64,000 nt of DNA from CABZJG01 sp965659715 (GTDB taxonomy: Bacteria > Pseudomonadota > Alphaproteobacteria > Rhodobacterales > Rhodobacteraceae): positions 39,043 through 103,042 of the forward strand of contig CBFHXE010000002.1 in assembly GCA_965659715.1 (NCBI GenBank), written 5' to 3'. Every line of letters begins with the position of its first letter. The stretch's first letter is position 1. Shown here piece after piece: positions 59,002 through 64,000 of the stretch. A model generated the notes under the pieces. The model was not told the origin of the DNA and did not search any database. It saw nothing but the letters and a program-made list of their open reading frames with translations. The translations under genes were made by a program, and so were the position numbers.

Positions 59002-60864
59002 ATGGCTAGTTTTAAAGACTATACAATTCGAACGCGTGATGATCTTGAGCGCTTTGAAACCGAGATGACGCTTGATGAACGTTTGCCGGAACGTAGTATC
59101 CTAGATGTATTCATGGCCAGTGCCGCACAGCACCCAACCTCTACCGCTATTACAATGCTGATGACCGGAGCCCAAGACGAGCAGCCACGCCGCGTGGATT
59201 ATGCTCAGTTGTTGGGGATGATCCGACGCGCTGCGAATGCGTTTTCTGCGTTGGGCGGCCCTGCACCGGGCATCGCCTATATGCTGCCGTCTTTGATAGA
59301 AACCCATGTAACGCTGTGGGCTGCAGAAACAGCCGGTTACGCCGTTCCCGTCAACTTTCTTTTGCAGCCTGAAAGCATTGCTGAATTGATCAAGGCTTCG
59401 GGCGCAAAAATTCTGGTCGCCCTTGGTCCACATCCGCAATTGGACATCTGGGAAAAAGCGCTGGAATTGCGCGAGCAGATTCCCGGCTTGGTACTAGTTC
59501 GAGTTTCGCCCCCAGGAACCCCAGACGAAGATGGCGTCGTTGATTTTGGAAAAGCCTTGGCCGAACAGCCGGATGACCACCTAATATTTGGTGAACCGCG
59601 TGGCGGCGATGATATCGCGGCCTATTTTCATACCGGCGGAACCACCGGTGTGCCAAAACTTGTCGCACACACGCATCGCAGTCAGCTTGTCGCTGCATTT
59701 GGCGGTGCGGCCATGTGTGGATTCACATCCGAAGACATATTGACGGCAACACTGCCTTTGTTTCACGTCGCGGGGACTATTGTCGCGGGCCTAAGCGCCT
59801 TTATGGTTGGGGTTGAGCTTGTTGTCATGTCACCTGGAGGATTGCGTAATCCTGCGATCGTTGAAGGGTTCTGGGCTCTTGTTGCACGCCATAAGGTGAC
59901 TGTCGTTGGGGGTGTCCCAACTGCAATTGGCGCGGTATTGCAAGTGCCCGTGGGTGACAACGACATCAGCGCTGTGCGGACCGGATTGACAGGCGCAGCC
60001 TTGCTTCCCCCTGCCGTTGGGACACGTTTCAAAGAGGTAACCGGATGCCATCTGCATGAAATACTTGGAATGACAGAATCGTCCGGACTGGTCAGCATTG
60101 ATCCATTATCTGGCCCAGGTTCGGTTGGCTCTGTTGGGTGGGCGTTGCCCTACACCAAGGTCGAAGTACTGCGTTTGAATGAAGATGGAAGTTTGGGCGA
60201 ACTTTGCGCTGCAGACGAGATCGGCGTGATAACAATCCAAGGGGATCACGTAACGCCAGGCTACCGCGACCCACAACACAATGAAGGCGTTATCGATGCC
60301 GGACGTCTAAACTCGGGCGATCTTGGATACAAAGATGCCCAAGGCCGTATCTATGTTGCAGGCCGTTCAAAAGACCTTATCATTCGCAGCGGTCATAATA
60401 TTGATCCGGCCATGATTGAGAACGCGATGGTCACACACCCAGCAGTTGCTCTGGCCGCAGCCGTTGGAATGCCCGACGCCTATGCTGGCGAGCTTCCCAT
60501 GTGCTTTGTCGAATTGCTACCGGATGCCAGCGTGAGCATAGAAGAGCTGCACCAGCATGCGCAAAGCTCAATTGACGAGCGCCCTGCTTGGCCAAAAACT
60601 ATCCAAACCATAGACACAATTCCACTGACCACCGTCGGCAAGATTTTCAAACCAAGCCTGCGCTGTGACGCAGCCAAACAAAGGGTCGTGGAACTGCTAC
60701 AGGATGAACTTAAGCTCGCAAACTCACTAGTCGAAGTTGTTCCCGGAGGCGCTCGAGGAATGCGCGTTACCGTGACCCTCTCCAAAAGCGAGCAATCTTC
60801 TGTTGCGGAACTTGAGACGGCGCTGTCGGCTTTTCTGTTCGAGGCAAAGGTTCAAGTGGTCTAG
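59002..60864 (+). CDS. acyl-CoA synthetase (AMP-forming)
   Basis: 620 residues of the ANL superfamily. A3 is AYFHTGGTTGVPKLVAHTH (about 210-228); the A5 motif ILGMTESSG; A7/A8 NSGDLGYKDAQGRIYVAGRSKDLIIRSGHNIDP; catalytic lysine in TTVGKIFKPSLR near 553. It activates a carboxylic acid via acyl-AMP to acyl-CoA. An extended C-terminus (about 565-620) is longer than usual. The substrate is not deducible. GAGA/AGGA sequences lie before ATG 59002. Possibly left without its regulator since the TetR gene upstream is broken. Confidence 0.88.
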   Translation: MASFKDYTIRTRDDLERFETEMTLDERLPERSILDVFMASAAQHPTSTAITMLMTGAQDEQPRRVDYAQLLGMIRRAANAFSALGGPAPGIAYMLPSLIETHVTLWAAETAGYAVPVNFLLQPESIAELIKASGAKILVALGPHPQLDIWEKALELREQIPGLVLVRVSPPGTPDEDGVVDFGKALAEQPDDHLIFGEPRGGDDIAAYFHTGGTTGVPKLVAHTHRSQLVAAFGGAAMCGFTSEDILTATLPLFHVAGTIVAGLSAFMVGVELVVMSPGGLRNPAIVEGFWALVARHKVTVVGGVPTAIGAVLQVPVGDNDISAVRTGLTGAALLPPAVGTRFKEVTGCHLHEILGMTESSGLVSIDPLSGPGSVGSVGWALPYTKVEVLRLNEDGSLGELCAADEIGVITIQGDHVTPGYRDPQHNEGVIDAGRLNSGDLGYKDAQGRIYVAGRSKDLIIRSGHNIDPAMIENAMVTHPAVALAAAVGMPDAYAGELPMCFVELLPDASVSIEELHQHAQSSIDERPAWPKTIQTIDTIPLTTVGKIFKPSLRCDAAKQRVVELLQDELKLANSLVEVVPGGARGMRVTVTLSKSEQSSVAELETALSAFLFEAKVQVV

Positions 60865-61440
60865 GCGACAGCTTCCATTTATCAGTGCATTCTTTTGTGT
60901 GAGGCACAGCTAAGAAAAAGACTTGGGTCTGATTAGCGAGATAAGGCTTATCTTTACAAGGACATGTATGTTGCGCTTGCCGGTTATTTCTCAGCCCTTT
61001 GAGCTCCATTTTGACCCAATTTGAGTTCCTTTTTGCAATGCCAACTCTTGTACAGTTTAATTAAAAAAAAATTTGAAATGACCTTTTCGCTCTGATGACG
61101 CAATAAACCTCAATTATGGCGAACAAGATTGGCACGATGTCATAGCGCAAGACCGAGATGGATCGCCGAGTGTTTGTTACGGCGGGATTAAAATGGACGG
61201 ATAAAGTAATAGGCAAACTCACACTCGGAAACGAAAGGCGCTTAAAATGATTTTATGTAAGTAACTGTATTCAATATAAATATTAATCTGATATTGGTTC
61301 AAAGTGCAACTTGCAGCGACTTTGAGCCCAAAGATAGCAATATTACAATTGCACGAAAATCCAATTTTTTGGGTTGGGTGTAGGTCTTTTCAAGATACGA
61401 CTAGAGAGACTTAAAACAGTGAGCGTATCGGACGCTTTGA
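60865..61440. other. intergenic region without recognised features
   Basis: 576 bp between the acyl-CoA synthetase and the ABC permease. It contains an A9 run (near 61063-61073), A+T-rich sequence and short frames below 30 codons. No hairpin terminator, tRNA or conserved gene was visible. Confidence 0.5.
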
Positions 61441-62496
61441 TTACGCTGATCCACGCCGACCCAAAAGCCATACAAAAAAGGTTCCACCGACTAAGCCAGT
61501 GATGATCCCGATGGGCATATCTTCGGGGGCCATGACTGTACGGGCAGCGATGTCAGCCCAAAGCAGAAGGATTGCCCCGACCAAGGCGGAAACAGGTAAA
61601 ACCCGAAGGTAATCTCCTCCCACTAGCATCCGCACGATGTGCGGAACCATCAAACCAATGAACCCGATGATGCCTGAAAAGGCAACCATCACACCAGTGA
61701 TCAGCGCACCCACGACAAAAACACTTAGGCGAAAGCGGGCAACCGGGATACCAAGCGTAGAAGCGGTTTCATCACCAACTGTCATTGCGTTTAGCGCGCC
61801 AGCTTGGCTAAAGAGCCAAGCACCGCAGGCAATTAAAATAACCAAAGGATAGATAAGTTGGTCCCACTGCGCGAGTCCCAATCCACCAAGCATCCAGAAA
61901 ACCACTGTGTGGGTTGCACGAGGGTCACCCAGAAAGATTAAGATATTTGCGCAGGCCATGATGATAAACGATACGGCAACACCAGCTAGCACCAACCGGT
62001 CTGCACTTGCAGCGTCTGCAAAGCGTGACACGCCCAGCACAAGGGTGGTTACAAGCAAGGCCCCTAAAAAGGCCAGAAGCGGAACCGTCAGCAGACCGAT
62101 GAACAATCCAGTGTGAAGAAGTGCGAGGATCGCTCCAAAGGCCCCACCAGAGGAAATTCCCAAAAGATGCGGATCGGCCAGCGGGTTGCGGGTAACGGCC
62201 TGAAGGCTCGCGCCGACAATTGCTAGTCCCGCGCCGACCATCATGGCCAGCAACGCGCGGGGAAAGCGGATGTCCCAGACAATAGCCTGGCGCCCTTTGC
62301 TCCAAGTTTGCTCGATAAGATCCGGTGACAGTTTGCCCAGCAGCACGCCCCAGACCGTGCCTGTAGACACTGGAACGGCTCCAACGGAGATGGCGATGGA
62401 CAGTGAAACCACAAGTATCGCCACGCCGCCCAGCACAAGCGGGATAATGCCCCTGCTGCGGTTGCCTGAAGATTGGGAACCTGTGATCTCACTCAT
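61441..62496 (-). CDS. FecCD/BtuC-type ABC transporter permease (siderophore/haem/cobalamin)
   Basis: 351 residues with about 10 transmembrane helices, the BtuC/FecCD fold. Typical segments: WDIRFPRALLAMMVGAGLAIVGASLQAVTRNPLADPHLLGISSGGAFGA and the ABC-coupling FIGLMVPHIVRMLVGGDYLRVLP. It forms the membrane channel of a metal-chelate or cobalamin importer. ATG 62496 lies 4 bp after the stop of the binding-protein gene, fixing the start; the frame runs on to 62571 inside that gene. Confidence 0.9.
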   Translation of the reverse strand: MSEITGSQSSGNRSRGIIPLVLGGVAILVVSLSIAISVGAVPVSTGTVWGVLLGKLSPDLIEQTWSKGRQAIVWDIRFPRALLAMMVGAGLAIVGASLQAVTRNPLADPHLLGISSGGAFGAILALLHTGLFIGLLTVPLLAFLGALLVTTLVLGVSRFADAASADRLVLAGVAVSFIIMACANILIFLGDPRATHTVVFWMLGGLGLAQWDQLIYPLVILIACGAWLFSQAGALNAMTVGDETASTLGIPVARFRLSVFVVGALITGVMVAFSGIIGFIGLMVPHIVRMLVGGDYLRVLPVSALVGAILLLWADIAARTVMAPEDMPIGIITGLVGGTFFVWLLGRRGSA

Positions 62497-62500
62497 TCGG

Positions 62501-63436
62501 CTACTGGCTCCAAAAGGCGTTTGCAAGGGTCTTGATTGCCCGGATGTTGCGCGGCCCCGGCGTTGCTTCAAAATATTCCAAGGTCACGAAACGGTCGTTC
62601 TTGACCGCGTCAAGCTCTGCGAAAGCCGGGTTCGACATCATGAATTCGCGTTTCTGCTCAGCCGTTACATTACCGTAGTTTACAATAACGATCACTTCAG
62701 GATTGCGCTCGACAACTTCTTCCCAAGTTACACTGCCCCAACTTTTGTTAAAGTCATCCATGACATTTACACCACCTGCAGCTTCAATAAGCGCCGTTGG
62801 CATCGCGTATAGGCCGGCAGTAAAGGGTGCATCCTCACCACTGTCATACACAAAGACCCTTAAAGCGGCATCTGTTTCAAGGTTGTCAGTGAAAGCTGCG
62901 AGTTCAGCGCGATAGCCCTCCACAAGAGCGGTAGCTTTGTCTTCGACATCAAAAATGCGCCCAAGGTTCAGCAGGTCATCATACATGTCTTCGATACTGG
63001 CTTTGTCCTTCTGCATGATGTGGGTGCAGCTTTCGGTCAACTCGTAAACTTGGATGCCAAAGGGATCCAGTGTTTCCGGTGTAACCTCGCCGCCGACCTT
63101 CATGCCGTAATTCCAACCCGCAAAGAAAAAATCCGCGTCCGCTCCGACCAACACTTCTTTGGAAGGGTATTTTTCAGACAGCTCAGGCAGTTCTTCAACG
63201 CCTGCACGCATCTCTTCATCCAGCGTTTTCCAACCCGAGATGCCGGTATAGCCGACCATGCGATCTGCAAGGCCAAGAACCAGCATCATCTCAGTAAGAT
63301 TTACATCATTGGAAATGGCCCGCTCTGGCGGAGCGTCGAAGGTCACTGTCCGGTTGCAGCTTTGAACAGTGGTCTCAGCCGAGGCCACCCCCATACTTAG
63401 AAAGATAGCGATGGGGGATAGAAGAAACTTCTTCAT
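62501..63436 (-). CDS. periplasmic metal-chelate/haem-type binding protein of ABC importer
   Basis: 311 residues: a signal peptide (about 1-20, cleaved after ASA), then a two-lobed TroA/BtuF-like binding protein joined by a long helix (about 150-190, EDMYDDLLNLGRIFDVEDKATALVEGYRAELAAF). It recognises the N-lobe pattern PERAISNDVNLTEMMLVLGLADRMVGYTG. The ligand (siderophore, haem or cobalamin) is unknown. ATG 63436 has AAAGGA 8 nt upstream; the start lies 62 bp inside the upstream ATPase gene. Confidence 0.88.
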   Translation of the reverse strand: MKKFLLSPIAIFLSMGVASAETTVQSCNRTVTFDAPPERAISNDVNLTEMMLVLGLADRMVGYTGISGWKTLDEEMRAGVEELPELSEKYPSKEVLVGADADFFFAGWNYGMKVGGEVTPETLDPFGIQVYELTESCTHIMQKDKASIEDMYDDLLNLGRIFDVEDKATALVEGYRAELAAFTDNLETDAALRVFVYDSGEDAPFTAGLYAMPTALIEAAGGVNVMDDFNKSWGSVTWEEVVERNPEVIVIVNYGNVTAEQKREFMMSNPAFAELDAVKNDRFVTLEYFEATPGPRNIRAIKTLANAFWSQ

Positions 63437-64000
63437 ATGGTATTCCTTTGTTCGATAGGTGGAAGGTGAAGTAATCGGTATCGCTCGGCGCAAGCCGTTC
63501 GCGGCGTGCGCTTACATCAAAAGCGTGGGCCAACGCCTGCTCGGACAGCACCTCAGACGGTGGTCCAAAGCCAAGCGACCGGCCAGCTTTCAAAAGAAGA
63601 ACATCATCGCAAACACCTGCCACCAAATTAAGATCATGCAAAGAGGTTACAATCGTCAGCGGTAGGTCTCGGATTAGCTCAATGACTTCAAGCTGGTGGC
63701 GAATGTCGAGGTGATTGGTCGGCTCATCGAGGATCAGCATACTGGGCTCCTGCGCGAGGGCGCGGGCAACCATCACACGCTGCCGCTCACCACCGGATAA
63801 AGTGCCCAATTGCCGATCCGCAAATTCTAGAAGGCATAGGCGCTCCAAGGCAAACTGCACAATTTGTGCATCATGTGCTCCACTTGCCCCACCAAAGCCT
63901 CTGCGATGCGGGATGCGCCCAAGCGCGATGATCTCGCGCACAGTCAGCGCAAAATCTGTAGGCTGCTCTTGTAAAACTGCTGCTATGGTGCAGGCAACAT
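63375..64000 (-). CDS. FecE/BtuD-type ABC transporter ATP-binding protein (5' end beyond window)
   Basis: At least 208 residues; the frame is open to the window edge, so the N-terminus with Walker A is missing. Visible: Q-loop VLQEQPTDFALTVREIIALGRIPH, signature LSGGERQRVMVARALAQEP, Walker B MLILDEPTNHLD, H-loop SLHDLNLVAGVCDDVLLL. These place it in the iron-siderophore/cobalamin ATPase group. Family members usually end soon after the ...FTFHL-type strand, but here the frame runs about 25 more residues and overlaps the binding-protein gene by 62 bp. Confidence 0.9.
   Translation of the reverse strand, partial: VACTIAAVLQEQPTDFALTVREIIALGRIPHRRGFGGASGAHDAQIVQFALERLCLLEFADRQLGTLSGGERQRVMVARALAQEPSMLILDEPTNHLDIRHQLEVIELIRDLPLTIVTSLHDLNLVAGVCDDVLLLKAGRSLGFGPPSEVLSEQALAHAFDVSARRERLAPSDTDYFTFHLSNKGIPYEEVSSIPHRYLSKYGGGLG

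Noticed and set aside
1..64000. tRNA genes, rRNA genes, CRISPR arrays, transposases, integrases
   Set aside because: Looked for T-arm-like GTTCGAATCC words, regularly spaced repeats and transposase or integrase motifs; none found outside coding shadows.

Overview
The window reads as a chromosomal segment of an aerobic alphaproteobacterium, most likely a marine Rhodobacterales (Roseobacter-group) member of moderate G+C (about 50-55% by eye, not computed). The basis is the polyhydroxybutyrate layout phaR-phaP-phaC with phaZ divergent, small families that I associate with this order (DUF6476, DUF6280, a PopZ/DUF2497-like protein beside tolC), a LexA box of the alphaproteobacterial GAAC-N7-GAAC type, and ThyX. 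I see no rRNA, tRNA, CRISPR array, intact insertion sequence or prophage.

Layout. 0-2.8 kb: the tail of one gene, a glutamine-synthetase-like ligase and a FAD amine oxidase, joined by ATGA overlaps (glutamylated amine or polyamine catabolism). 2.8-7.2 kb: the PHB locus with three perfect CTGC-N3-GCAG candidate PhaR sites. 7.2-16 kb: housekeeping genes (oxidoreductase, rpoH, a pseudouridine synthase, thyX, glyoxalase I, a MarR regulator, sdhE, an XRE regulator, aspartate aminotransferase, a MATE pump). 16-21.7 kb: a structured intergenic region, parE, small metabolic genes, and a cueR-type regulator divergent from a DUF4396 membrane protein. 21.7-36.3 kb: Ldh-type dehydrogenase, two aminotransferases, lolCD, glycosyltransferase, ygfZ, efp, DUF6280, DUF2497, tolC, a PIMT-like methyltransferase, a fatty-acid desaturase with DUF2061, an XRE regulator and an aldo-keto reductase. 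36.3-41.2 kb: an SOS-controlled imuA-like gene, an MFS transporter, metG and 3-hydroxybutyrate dehydrogenase. 41.2-52.3 kb: an accessory, amine-oriented stretch with an amidase, a dimethylglycine-dehydrogenase-like enzyme, a class III cyclase behind an A+T-rich spacer, a Na/Pi cotransporter remnant, and a divergent TetR/MttB versus cupin/FAD-oxidase cluster. 52.3-57.1 kb: an RND efflux pair. 57.1-61.4 kb: a stand-alone IMPACT domain, slyX, a TetR pseudogene and an acyl-CoA synthetase. 61.4-64 kb: a FecCD-type iron/cobalamin/haem ABC importer, cut by the window end.

How the genes work together. PhaC makes the polymer, PhaP coats the granule, PhaR senses it, PhaZ degrades it, and the 3-hydroxybutyrate dehydrogenase at 40.4 kb returns the monomer to acetoacetate. 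Several separate modules strip methyl or amino groups from small nitrogen compounds (glutamylated amine oxidase, dimethylglycine-type demethylase, MttB plus FAD oxidase), which suits life on algal osmolytes.

The two most promising undescribed items are: (i) DUF4396 driven by a textbook CueR-type promoter (19-bp spacer with a dyad in it), implying a copper-responsive membrane protein; and (ii) the TetR-MttB-cupin-oxidase cluster, which carries a hidden 46-codon gene overlapping the MttB start by ATGA and repeated TTGGACA boxes on the divergent promoter.
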